Notes under the pieces: generated by a model
Databases searched by the model: none
The model's input: the letters and a program-made list of their open reading frames with translations, nothing else
Told to the model about the DNA's origin: nothing
Assembly: GCA_002786065.1 (NCBI GenBank)
Contig: NHNY01000019.1
Coordinates: 372,001-436,000 of the forward strand
Length of the DNA: 64,000 bases
Direction: 5' to 3'
Source: Microcyclospora pomicola
Lineage: Eukaryota > Ascomycota > Dothideomycetes > Capnodiales
Position numbers and translations under genes: made by a program
In this document: piece after piece, positions 1-9,417 of the stretch
How the letters are laid out: each line of letters begins with the position of its first letter
How positions within the stretch are numbered: the first letter of the stretch is position 1

Positions 1-1746
1 TGCTGTGATTTCAACACAGCAGGAAGCAGACTATCTGAGGGAGTTCCTTGACAGCCATGATGTGATCCCTACAATTGAAGGCAATAACGATTGCTTGATG
101 TGGACCTACCGACAGCTCCACGAAGCTGCGATCAGTTTAGCTACAGCGCTTCTATCTCGTGGCATCCGCGCAGGCTCGACTTTGGTCACTCTGGTTCCTC
201 CGGGGATTGAATGGTGCTTGTGGGTGTGGACAGCTTCGATTCTGCGGCTCACTATGGCTCCTCTGGACTTCGCTGCATTGCAGCCAGGCCGTGAAGCCGA
301 ACTACAACACTTCATGGCACAAATCAGTCCGGCCATCGTCATTGTGCCAAACGCAGCCGGTGCTCGCGCCGTAGAGACAGCAATTGCGTCCTTGAACGTC
401 TCAAGCCCATTTGGCGTGATCCTGGACGGTGCCAGCCAAGACAATTGGACACAGATGATTTCACTGGCTAAACCTAAGCCGGCAGACTTCGCCTTGGATC
501 GAGAGAGCTTAGTGGCAGAGGCGAAAATACCTGAACCTGATCGCATAAGTCTGATTCTCTTCACGTCTGGGACGTCTTCGGGTAAACCCAAAGGATGTCT
601 GTTGCGCGAAGAATCTACAACGTACATCGTGGATGTGCAGCAAACAGGTCTCGAAACGCGAAAGATTCCCCGACGCAGTCTATTACAGTCTGCAAACTTC
701 CGGGCCATGGCTCAGGTAGTCCTACTCTCGACCTGGTGCGAAGGTGGTTCAGTTGTCCTCCCTGGTGTAGCAGCGAGTGTGGAACGTCTACTCACCGTCA
801 TTGAAGACTATCATGTGACGTTTATGTTGGCTGTTCCAGCTTTGGTCCACGCTATTGCTGCAAATCTCAGTCTCAAGAGCCGCGATCTGTCTCATCTGAA
901 GACCCTTACCGTTGGAGGTGATATCATCACAAGGGATTTGCTCGTAAAGGCGCAAACGCTCCTGCCGTCAGCGCAAGTGTTTCCAGCACACGGCATGACC
1001 GAAGGCGGAGCCTTTTTCCAATGGCCTTTCTTTTCGGAACCGCTAGATATGGTCCCCTACTTCGGCGAAATCAGCCCGTTAGGCGTAGTCAGTCCAGGAG
1101 CTCGAGTGAGGATCTGGGACACAGATAAGCAGCAAGTCGCGAAGAAAGGCGAACTAGGAGAGTTGCACCTCAGCTGTGTGAGCATGACAAGAGGCTATCT
1201 TGGGGGTATCAATGCGGACTCCTTCTATAGGGAAAACAGTAGAGATTGGTTCAAGACAGGCGAGTCTCCTTGATGACTTCGATCGTATACAGAATGCTAA
1301 CACTAGCATCGCATTAAGGCGACCTTGCCGTGATCAATCCGGACGGATTGGTTTATATTCTTGGTCGAATCAAGGATGTAGTCAAACGGGCTGGCGTTCC
1401 CATCACGCCCGCTGCACTCGAGTCCTGCCTCGAGAAGTACACTGGATCGCTGGTAAGTCGTGTTGCATAGCAGCAATGAAGCTGTATGCTGATATCCACA
1501 ATCTCGTAGACAACCGTAGTTGGCATTTCATCGTCCACCCTTGGTCAGGAACCTTACGCTGTGCTTAGAACCTTTGGCAAGAAGACTGAAGAGGAGATCA
1601 AGCAGCACGTCATCAGATCGTTCGGACCCGACTACGCTCTCGCGGGAGCGAAGACATTGCATGAATTAGGGATGGTGGATTTTCCATGTAACGCAACTGG
1701 GAAGATCATGAAGATTGACCTCGTCAAAGCGATCGAGGGTGTATAA
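1..1746 (+). CDS. AMP-dependent (acyl-CoA) synthetase, 5' end cut by window edge
   Basis: Adenylate-forming enzyme of the ANL superfamily; it would activate a carboxylic acid as acyl-AMP and pass it to CoA. About 540 residues are visible over three exons (up to 1259, 1319-1452, 1510-1746). The phosphate-binding loop TSGTSSGKPKG lies near residues 187-197 counted from position 5, GMTEGG near 330-335, then a TGD motif made across the first junction, GRIKDVVKRAG in exon 2, and the C-terminal ATGKIMK with the catalytic lysine. The TGD frame is kept only if the first intron is read as GC-AG. The frame is open to the left edge and no ATG is seen, so about 30-50 N-terminal residues are probably missing. 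The substrate cannot be told; the sequence resembles fungal 4-coumarate/fatty-acid ligase-like enzymes often found near secondary-metabolism genes. Confidence 0.88.
1260..1318 (+). other. GC-AG intron in the acyl-CoA synthetase gene
   Basis: A 59-nt intron with donor CAG|GCGAGT, a TGCTAAC branch-like site about 25 nt before the end, and acceptor TTAAG. The nearby GT at 1264 does not join to any acceptor that keeps the conserved TGD-LAVINPDG reading, whereas the GC donor does so exactly. Confidence 0.75.
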
Positions 1747-2384
1747 GTGAGATCCGCTGACATCTGCTGGTCCGACAGTGGCCAAAAAGCGTTTTCTCGT
1801 CCGTTGCGGTACATGAACCATACTTTCAGGAGTGAAAGCGAGTATCGGACGACTCCAATCTGTTTAACTCTTCGTTATACTTTCACATATCGAGTGTCGA
1901 CCTAGAGTCTAGTGTCGTGCGATGTCGTAAATCTTTCTTCCTACTTTCACGAAGCTGACACAACGCTCAATCGCCTCGGATCGTGTACATATGGATGGCT
2001 GCGTTACTGCTCTGCATGTAAGCCCGATGAGGTCGTGAGATGTACTCACATGACACGTGAACTCAATTCGGATCAATGTTCAGGACGCATGACGACGGTG
2101 ACATTCCAATGATGCGTTTGACCGCAGCGCAGGTGAACTCGGAAATGCGGCACGTAATGTCACAACCACTCATCACTGATCATCAACCTGTATGCTACAT
2201 GGCAGGTACATTTCCCGCGCCAGATCGAGCACATAGAAGCGTCATGTTGGCCAGGTTAGCGCTTGGCGATGGATAGTATGTATAATGCGTCTTAGAAAGA
2301 TATCCATGTACACCAATCTAAGATCACACTGCTCTCTATTCTCATTGTGCCCGACTGTGAAGATACAATTACTGTACAACATAC
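1747..2384. other. intergenic, no supported gene
   Basis: Only short, overlapping open frames without family resemblance. It holds the 3' flank of the synthetase gene and the presumed promoter of the hemerythrin gene. Confidence 0.5.
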
Positions 2385-3036
2385 ATGATGGGCGAGACAA
2401 TTTCCGAAGCAATCGGAGCTGACCATCACTCATTCGATGTATACGCCGAGCAGATCAGGACCGCGACCAACGACGCCGACAAGATCAAGTGGCGAAACCA
2501 GCTCACTTGGACCATCGCCCGCCATGCGATCAGCGAGGAATTGACACTCTACCCTGCCATGGAGAAGCACTTGGGCGAGGTCGGAGTGCAGCTCGCGAAG
2601 GAGGACAAAGAGCAGCACATGGCGGTATGTCCCATCAGTTCATCTCCACCGAAGCTCTCCTGGGACGTGAACTGACTACCATGAGTAGGTCAAGAATGAC
2701 TTGAACAAGTTCCAGGACATGTCGCCGACCGATCCCAAATTCATGCCCACGCTGGAAGCGCTAATGGCGGATCTCCGCCACCACATCCAACATGAAAGCG
2801 AAGAGGACATGCCGCGACTGGAGAAGCTGCTGTCGCGTCCCGAGAGCGAGGCCATCGCGCGGAGCTTCCAGCGCACGAAGAACATCGTGCCTACGCGGTC
2901 TCATCCTGCTGCGCCGACAGAGTACTACGCTGAGAGTCTGGTTGCATTGCTCGCAGCGCCGATTGATAGGATGAGGGATTGGTTGCGTACTTTCCCGGAG
3001 CAGGAGGAAGTGAAGCGCGTTAATGCGAAGATGTAG
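2385..3036 (+). CDS. hemerythrin-like HHE-domain protein
   Basis: A 195-residue protein from two exons (2385-2624, 2689-3036) joined by a 64-nt intron with donor GTATGT and acceptor AGTAG. It is a helical-bundle protein of the hemerythrin HHE family, expected to bind a di-iron or similar metal centre. Candidate ligands are the ADHHSF histidines near the N-terminus, ARHAISEEL in the middle, KEQHMA at the exon junction and LRHHIQHESEED in exon 2. The C-terminal part (SFQRTKNIVPTRSHP, then LLAAPIDRMRDWLR) matches the tail common to fungal members of this family, and the length fits. The start is the first of two adjacent ATGs. Physiological role unknown; oxygen, iron or NO handling are possibilities only. 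Confidence 0.85.
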
Positions 3037-3986
3037 CATGGACTCTTATGTAGAATATCCTGTAACTCTTTCTGCATGATGCTGTTACGTCGCGTGGAAG
3101 CTCGAGTCGTACGTCCTTGAGTCGAATGTCTGTGTCACAAAGTGCTGCATCCTGTCGAAGTCTCCAAGGTTGCCTACCCGTACCGATGCATGTTGCTAGA
3201 ACCCGAAGCAACTCTGATGAGGCAGGTATGAACATCCTACATTCGTAAACTCATACAGGTCGCAAAGCGGCGCCACTAAGACCCGGCTTGTCTTCCAGCT
3301 GTCACCAGTACATGGCTGTATTTAGACCCCTGGCGGCATATTGTACAGCTCAATATATGAGCAGCATGTGCTTGTGCCCTTGCCTTCGCGACCTTCTAGC
3401 TGCTGTAACCACTTTCCAAGCAAGCAGTCGATGTGCTACTTGGCGATAGACCATAATCAACGTCTCGCCATGGCTGTTGCCTCTTCGACAGTCTCTTCCG
3501 TGCATCGCACACCAATTGCCGAGCATATGTTTTCTGGGAATTGGTCGTTCCAACAGTTCTGATAATTTGGCCTTGCGGGCGACAGTTGAATACCAGCAGG
3601 CAGTGTCTGTTGTGCTAGGCCAGTGGGCAGTAGTCAGGAACAGCACGGGACGCTTTCATCAATCATAGAACTTTCTCTCATTGTGCTAGATAGGCCAGAC
3701 GGGACACCAATCTTCTTACTCGCGCGGGTTCGAAGCGGGTTGAGATGCAATATTCAGTCGCCTTTTGAGAAAGCTGATTCATTTCTTGATGACAACTTCG
3801 TCCATGACGGAGATGTTCGGCTTGAATTGTTGATTGATAGGCGGGAGAGAGAAGAAGTCGAGTAACATACTGCACGCAGTGCAGCATATCTAAAGGTTGT
3901 CATGTCAAGACACCTGCGACAGGCTTATAGCGCGTCCTCATGAAGGATCTTGAATGATAGCTCTAGCCATAATGTGACTTTTTTGC
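3037..3986. other. intergenic, no supported gene
   Basis: 950 bp between the hemerythrin gene and the end of RPC53. Open frames up to about 98 codons exist on both strands but overlap one another and show no recognisable motif. Confidence 0.5.
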
Positions 3987-5714
3987 TCATTCTAGAATTC
4001 GATCCCAGTCAGGCGACACCACAAACTTTCCGCGTACCTGACCCATGCTCATCCCAACGCCCGGCTCGGGCTCTGCAGTCTCTTGATCGCCTTTCGTATC
4101 TGGCATATCAACCACAAGGATATCTTGCAAGAACGAAACCTCAGTCCCCATTCCGAGACTCATGGGTGTACCTCCCCAATCAAGAGACGCACGTCCCGAT
4201 TTGTGGATTCGAAGCTTTCCCACTATGCCAGTGGGCAGTTTAGGAAGCACTCGGTCGCCAGGCTGTGTCACGGTGGCCTCCGGCTCATTGCCATTGCCGC
4301 TCCCACCGTCGACCTGCATCGCCTCGGCTCCCGGCGAACCGTCGGGATCTGATTTGACTCGGATGGGAACCAGATCAGGCAGAATCGGAGGAAACTGAAA
4401 CAGGTAAACTTTGTCGTCGCGCTGATTGACAGAGGGTGGGACGCCTCCCATAGCTGCATCTCCGTCCTGATCCGCCGAAGCGGACGTTGTTCCGAGCTCA
4501 CTCCGTAGCACATTGAGGTCGCTTTGCATTCTATCGTACTCTGCCAGCTCATCCGCGTCTTGGAACGATGGTCTGGGTTTCCCGCTCTCGGAGTCCGCGC
4601 GAGGCTTCAGAAGATCCCTTGGTTTTCGTTTAGCATCCGGTGAGGGTGGCGCCTCTTTCGGAAGCAAGTTTTCCGGCACCTCGTGCAGGTCGGTATCCAC
4701 TTCTGCTGCTTCCGTTTTGACCTGGACTTCTCCTTCTGTTTCACTACTGGAGTATGCGCCATGATAGCTGCGTTCTTCCTTTACAATCTCCAGATCCTGC
4801 GAGCGCTGTTTGCTTTTGCGGCGTTCAGTAATGCCTGATTCTGGAGCTGCATCACTCTTGATACCTGGAGCCACACTGTCTGCATTGACAGCCAAGTTAC
4901 GCTCCTGATGTTCTTGCCGCCGTAAGCGCATAGGCCTCATTCCAGGTGTTTCGTCATCCGATATATCTTCCAATGAGTTCAACAAGTCAATGTCTCGTCT
5001 CGCGATGTCCTTCGCATCGTCGTCCGCATCGCTAGAGATGTAGCCGCCATCTTCGACAGTTACTGGTCCACCTGCAGCACGGTGTTCTCCATCTTCTCGC
5101 TTGACAACGGCAGATGAGATAGCGAGTGGCCTGATCGATCTACCTCCTCCACCACCACCACTTCCACCACTTCCACCTCCACCACTGGAGGTAGGTCCAC
5201 CGAAGAACGTCCCTCCGCTACTACTGCCAACACCGCCTGACCTGCTGCCTTTATTTTGCTTATCCCAGCTTACTTGGCCTAGCGAAAAGGGCCCGCTGGC
5301 TCCACCAGAGTCTTTCGGCCGGTTGACGTCGCCAATGAATCCTCCGCCTCTTCCGCGGCCACTGCCTCGACCTCGCTCACCACCTCTCCCCCGCGCTCGA
5401 CCTTCTCGCCTCGATTTTTGTGCTACCTCAGCTGCCTCTTTTGCTTTCCTCGCCGCTTCGGCCTTTTCTAGCTCTGCTCGTGCTGCTTGTGATCTTCGTG
5501 CAGCAAACTTAGGTCCTGCCACCCTAGGCTTGGTGCTTCCTCTTGTGCTTCTTGTGCTTGGTGTGACATTTGTAGATGGGCCCGACGCAGTCTCAGTTCG
5601 AGCCGCTTCGCCTACTGAATCTGCTTGCGATGTGATGTTTGAGTTGGCTGCATCACTTGTACTGTTCCCCTCGCTAGCTTTCTCGTGGTCGGCCATCACG
5701 CTGTATTCTCCCAA
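3987..5714 (-). CDS. RPC53: RNA polymerase III subunit RPC4 (C53)
   Basis: A single exon of 575 codons; a second in-frame ATG at 5696 is an equally good start. The C-terminal third carries the RPC4 domain: VYLFQFPPILPDL, then KLPTGIVGKLRIHKSGR, LDWGGTPMSL and a tail ending GKFVVSPDWDRILE. With C37 this subunit forms the TFIIF-like subcomplex of Pol III that works in initiation, termination and reinitiation of tRNA and 5S genes. The N-terminal half is low-complexity: a basic alanine/lysine-rich stretch, RGRGGERGRGSGRGRGG-type repeats and a poly-glycine run, followed by acidic segments. It is read divergently from the p34/Irc6 gene across 276 bp. The glycine/serine composition opens a long antisense frame at 5101-5763, which I treat as a shadow. 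Confidence 0.92.
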   Translation of the reverse strand: MGEYSVMADHEKASEGNSTSDAANSNITSQADSVGEAARTETASGPSTNVTPSTRSTRGSTKPRVAGPKFAARRSQAARAELEKAEAARKAKEAAEVAQKSRREGRARGRGGERGRGSGRGRGGGFIGDVNRPKDSGGASGPFSLGQVSWDKQNKGSRSGGVGSSSGGTFFGGPTSSGGGGSGGSGGGGGGRSIRPLAISSAVVKREDGEHRAAGGPVTVEDGGYISSDADDDAKDIARRDIDLLNSLEDISDDETPGMRPMRLRRQEHQERNLAVNADSVAPGIKSDAAPESGITERRKSKQRSQDLEIVKEERSYHGAYSSSETEGEVQVKTEAAEVDTDLHEVPENLLPKEAPPSPDAKRKPRDLLKPRADSESGKPRPSFQDADELAEYDRMQSDLNVLRSELGTTSASADQDGDAAMGGVPPSVNQRDDKVYLFQFPPILPDLVPIRVKSDPDGSPGAEAMQVDGGSGNGNEPEATVTQPGDRVLPKLPTGIVGKLRIHKSGRASLDWGGTPMSLGMGTEVSFLQDILVVDMPDTKGDQETAEPEPGVGMSMGQVRGKFVVSPDWDRILE

Positions 5715-5926
5715 GCAGTACTTTTCCCTGGTAGCTCGATCCTATGTCGTCGACCGTGCATGAGGAGTTTAGCGTTGTGAGCGAGCCAAACCGTCCGAGG
5801 ATTGAAGACCTTTGGAACATGCGATGGCCATTGCTTCGCATAATACGGAGTTCAATTTGAGTGACAGAGCTCCACCTTGAGCTTCACAACTTTTTAGCTT
5901 CAGACCACGCTATCGATAATGACTTT

Positions 5927-5932
5927 CACGTG
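5927..5932. promoter_or_regulatory. CACGTG E-box-like site in the RPC53/p34 divergent promoter
   Basis: A perfect CACGTG palindrome lies in the 276-bp region between two divergent genes, about 60 bp before the p34 start. Such sites bind bHLH factors in fungi, but a 6-bp match can occur by chance. Confidence 0.3.
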
Positions 5933-5990
5933 CCAAATTGTAGGCCACTCTGAACTTCACGTCATCTGTGGGAGAATACACGGCATCATT

Positions 5991-6930
5991 ATGGATAGTA
6001 ATCAGTCAAAGCGAATCCTGGCTGTCGGTAGACCAGACTCTGGTGTAGTAGAAGTACTACAGAGTAAGTTGGAGACGAACCACCACCACTTGCAACCTGG
6101 CTGAACGGCCCGCAGAGCTTACAGGCAGTAAGCCGACACTGAATGACTCCGGAACCACGGCTGGCTTGATCCACGAGTGGACGATCAAAACAGCCTACTA
6201 CGATGCCACCGTCCCGATCTGGATTGATGAGATCGCTGATCTGGCGGCATGGGAGGCCGAGTTTCTCAAGTCTGAAGCCCAAGAAGTCATCGAAGCGCTA
6301 GGTGCGTGGGTATACTGCTTCCGTCGTTCGGAACTCGCTACTGGGTTCGAGAAGATTAAGCAGACTTTGAAGGCAATCCAGAACATTGTGGAAAAGCATG
6401 CTGGAGATGATGTCGAGGCGATCAAGTTGGCAGTGGCAATACCAGACGAGAAGTCTCCCACCATAACCTACTCCACATCACGCGAAGACTGTGAAGATAT
6501 GGCATTGCAGTATGGTTTCGAATATATCGATCTATCAGAAAGTGGCAAGAATGAGTTCGGCGAAAGGTTAGGCGTGGAGCGAATGAAGGAAGCTCTTGAA
6601 GCGAACGAGTGGTCGTATTCTACTGCAGATGATGAAGACATCGACATTGACGACTTGGATTTCACTGCGAACGATGCGAATGGCCTTGGACGAGACGAGG
6701 CAGAAATGACCGCAGAGCTGCTTGGGATGAAAGCTGCGCTGATGGGGAACGACGGCTTAGAGCTGGATACCGAAGACTTTCTGCCCTCTCCTGAATCACA
6801 GGCGGCGGAAGTGGATGATCTTGATCGTATGATGAGCCGAATCTTGGCGATCAAGGAGTCTAGTGCCGGTCTGCCAGAAGCTCAAAGAAAGAAGTTGGCT
6901 GCACAAGCTGTAAGAGAGCTACTTAGGTAA
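5991..6930 (+). CDS. alpha/gamma-adaptin-binding p34 family protein (Irc6/AAGAB-like)
   Basis: Two exons, 5991-6063 and 6116-6930, with a 52-nt intron (donor A|GTAAGT, acceptor CGCAG); the junction codon AAG restores QKLTGSKPT. The product is about 295 residues. The N-terminus (KRILAVGRPDSG, then LTGSKP and GLIHEWTIKTAYYDATVPIWIDEI) resembles the degenerate small-GTPase-like domain of AAGAB/Irc6. The acidic middle is followed by a C-terminal helix with DDLDRMMSRILAIK, as in family members. AAGAB acts as an assembly chaperone of clathrin adaptor complexes, so a role in vesicle coat assembly is expected. An in-frame upstream ATG at 5919 would add 24 residues with no family resemblance, so I prefer 5991. 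Confidence 0.82.
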
Positions 6931-7374
6931 GCTATGATAACCAAATTACATCTCGATTGATGTGCTCCTGGATAAACACGTCCGGTCGCACTGGTTGACT
7001 CCCTGCGAGCCCCTCTGTAGGATCTCGTGCTATGCGGGATCTAGCTTCGAAGTCTTACGTGCTGCTTGATGAATGAAACTGGGGTGAAAAACTCGAGAGA
7101 TCTTCATAAAATCTATCCCACACAGTCCAGAGGACTGAAGCTGACTGCCAAGCCTTCTTGATCTTGTGCTGGGAAGGGAGCCTCTTCGCCAGGACACCTA
7201 CTATACATACTCTCGAAACATATCGAGGCCTTATGGGACCAAGTTGTCCTTCTTTGGTGGAGCTTCTGGGCACGCAAGATCGAACGTCACGAATTAGGGT
7301 GTAAGGCATTGACATCGTATATACATAGCTCATGATACTGCCACTACAGGCGAGAAGGTGGTGGAGAATATCCC
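6931..7374. other. convergent intergenic region
   Basis: 444 bp between the 3' ends of the p34 gene and the PH-domain gene. No supported gene; presumably both 3' UTRs. Confidence 0.5.
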
Positions 7375-8673
7375 CTAATTGGCCTTACGCTTCTGCAGCA
7401 GGCTCTTGAATGCCCCGAGCCATCTGGCCAGCGCGTCCTCATCTATAGCGCAGAAGCGATAGTTCCTCTCCTGGCTGATGACCTGCATGCAGCTGGTCTT
7501 GCTCCGGCTGATCGGGTCGATCTCGACGACATCGATAATGGACGAGAAGGACAAGAGGAGCGTGGCCGAGTACTCTTCCTCGTTCTTGTACATTGTCAGG
7601 GCTTTAGGGCGCAGCACCATCCAGACTTTTTTCCAATGACGAACTCCCGACTTGGACTTGAGCAGATATATCCAGCCGTGATGTATGACACGCGCATCGT
7701 CTTCGGGTTTCTTGGCGATCTGTACTTCAGGGCCTACGCCTATATTGGATAATTGTGAGGGATTTCGTGGAAACATGCCAGGTCTGCTGGGTGTGTGGCC
7801 ATAGATTGAATGTATGCCAGGGGGGTACACAGAGCTGGTGGAAGGACGCCCATCGGTCTGTGCTAGTGAAAGTGCAGACATGCGTGCCGCTGGTCCGGCG
7901 TCCGAGAAATCAGACATCGATCCATGCTCGGCACCTGAGTACTCAATTTGAGATGCTTTTCTCGTGCTTGTATTGGTCGCAGTCCGATCCCGTTGCTTCG
8001 GTAGAGATTGGTTGAATTGTAGCGGCTCGATATCGGACGAGCTGTATTCACCTCGATCATCAAGGCCTGGACTGATGTACTCATCGATGCTCCTTCCAAA
8101 CCCGTGGTAGGTGCTTTGCACACCACCTGGACTTGCCAAGTTCATGTCCTCCTCGTTCTGATCCATCCGCGCCGCTCGCCGTATGCACTCCACCCATTCT
8201 TGTGCCTCCTTCTCGCTGTCGGCTTCTAGGTGATAGTTCCGGGAGGGCGAGAAGAGGCCGAAGACATGCTTGTCCTTTCGTTTCGGGTCCTTCTGTCGCG
8301 CAACTGCAGTGAGCTCGGAGAGCCGAATCTGATGGCGCAGCCTTGTCTCGTCACTATCGCGGTAGACAGATAGCAAATTCGCCCGTAGGACGATATACAC
8401 TGGTTTCCATGACTATTGAATGTCTCAGCCCAAGCTCAGATGAGACGACTTGTCTGTACCCACCTTCGTCTTCCTTGTGCGCTTGAACACCTCGCCAGCT
8501 TTGATGATCCTGTCAAACTCGTAACTCCCACTTTCTGTGACCGGCGAAAGAGCGAGATTTATGCCATAATTTGACTGTGCAGATGTCGGTATGGCTAGGT
8601 TGTTCGGGATCACGGCGGGNGGGATTGCGCTGGGCATTGAGGATCTGTCTGGGTCGCGTAGAGGATGCGACAT
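7375..8673 (-). CDS. tandem PH-domain protein (Opy1-like architecture)
   Basis: Two exons on the minus strand, 8673-8464 and 8412-7375, with a 51-nt intron (donor AAG|GTGGGT, acceptor AATAG); about 415 residues. The first PH domain spans the junction (KRTRKTK, then SWKPVYIVLRANLLSVY) and ends in the usual amphipathic helix EAQEWVECIRRAAR. A serine-rich linker of about 140 residues follows. A second PH domain begins IHHGWIYLLKSK with HWKKVWMVLRP and closes with LARWLGAFKSLLQKR. Two PH domains and this size recall yeast Opy1, a phosphoinositide-binding regulator, but orthology is not shown. The start is ATG 8673 (MSHPLRDPD). One undetermined base (8620) lies in the N-terminal low-complexity part. 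Confidence 0.8.
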
Positions 8674-9417
8674 CCGCCATACCGGATGAAAGATGGTCGG
8701 TCGAGGGAATAGGGAGTGCAATGAGAAGAGAAGAGGGTTGAATTGACTGAGAAGGCGGGTGAGTAGAATAGGTCAACGCTCCAGGATAATTGAGTTTAAC
8801 GATCGGCAGTGCGTTGGCTGGGTGCGATGAAACCTGAGTCCAGGATCACAGGATGGCCATGTCGATGGCGAGTACGAAAGGTATAGCAGAGACCGCGCAG
8901 GCTGTCGTTAACCCCCGCTGTCTCAGAGCGCAGCAATATAAGGAGCGAATGGTAATAATTGCAGCATGAGGTCTGGCGCGTAATGACGCCGGCGGCAATG
9001 ATGTCTTCACAAGCGCGGGGGCGGGAGGGAATGCGCCTCGAGCGGAGGAGCGATACAGCGATCGGTCATAAGTCTGTGCGGTCGTTTCTTGTCAAATTAT
9101 CACTTCGTTGTATCATTTCGTAGAATGCTGATGTGACTCCAGGGCAACGATGTGATATCAATGTGACAGTGCGACGATCTGTCGACCATCTATTGCAGCG
9201 GCAGAGTACCTGGAGCTACTAGGAGTCCGCCAGAGCATTTCCATTGATCGTTCAATGTGCATCGACTTTTGGTTGGTCACTGTAGAGTAGCGCGTGCTGC
9301 ATCATGGCTCATCTTTTTCTATGGCATATATGAGGTGACAGTTGCAAGTATTTCGTTGCAGACGACATACTACTGGTCGTATTCTGGGTTCCACGACCAA
9401 CACTCTCTGGTCTCAAC
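8674..9417. promoter_or_regulatory. divergent promoter region, PH-protein / EFL1
   Basis: 744 bp between two genes read away from each other; it should contain both promoters and 5' UTRs. No TATA box stands out and no conserved open frame is seen. Confidence 0.4.

Noticed and set aside
5101-5763. 220-codon plus-strand frame rich in proline and leucine
   Set aside because: Antisense to the glycine/serine-rich part of RPC53; it follows from the composition of the real gene.
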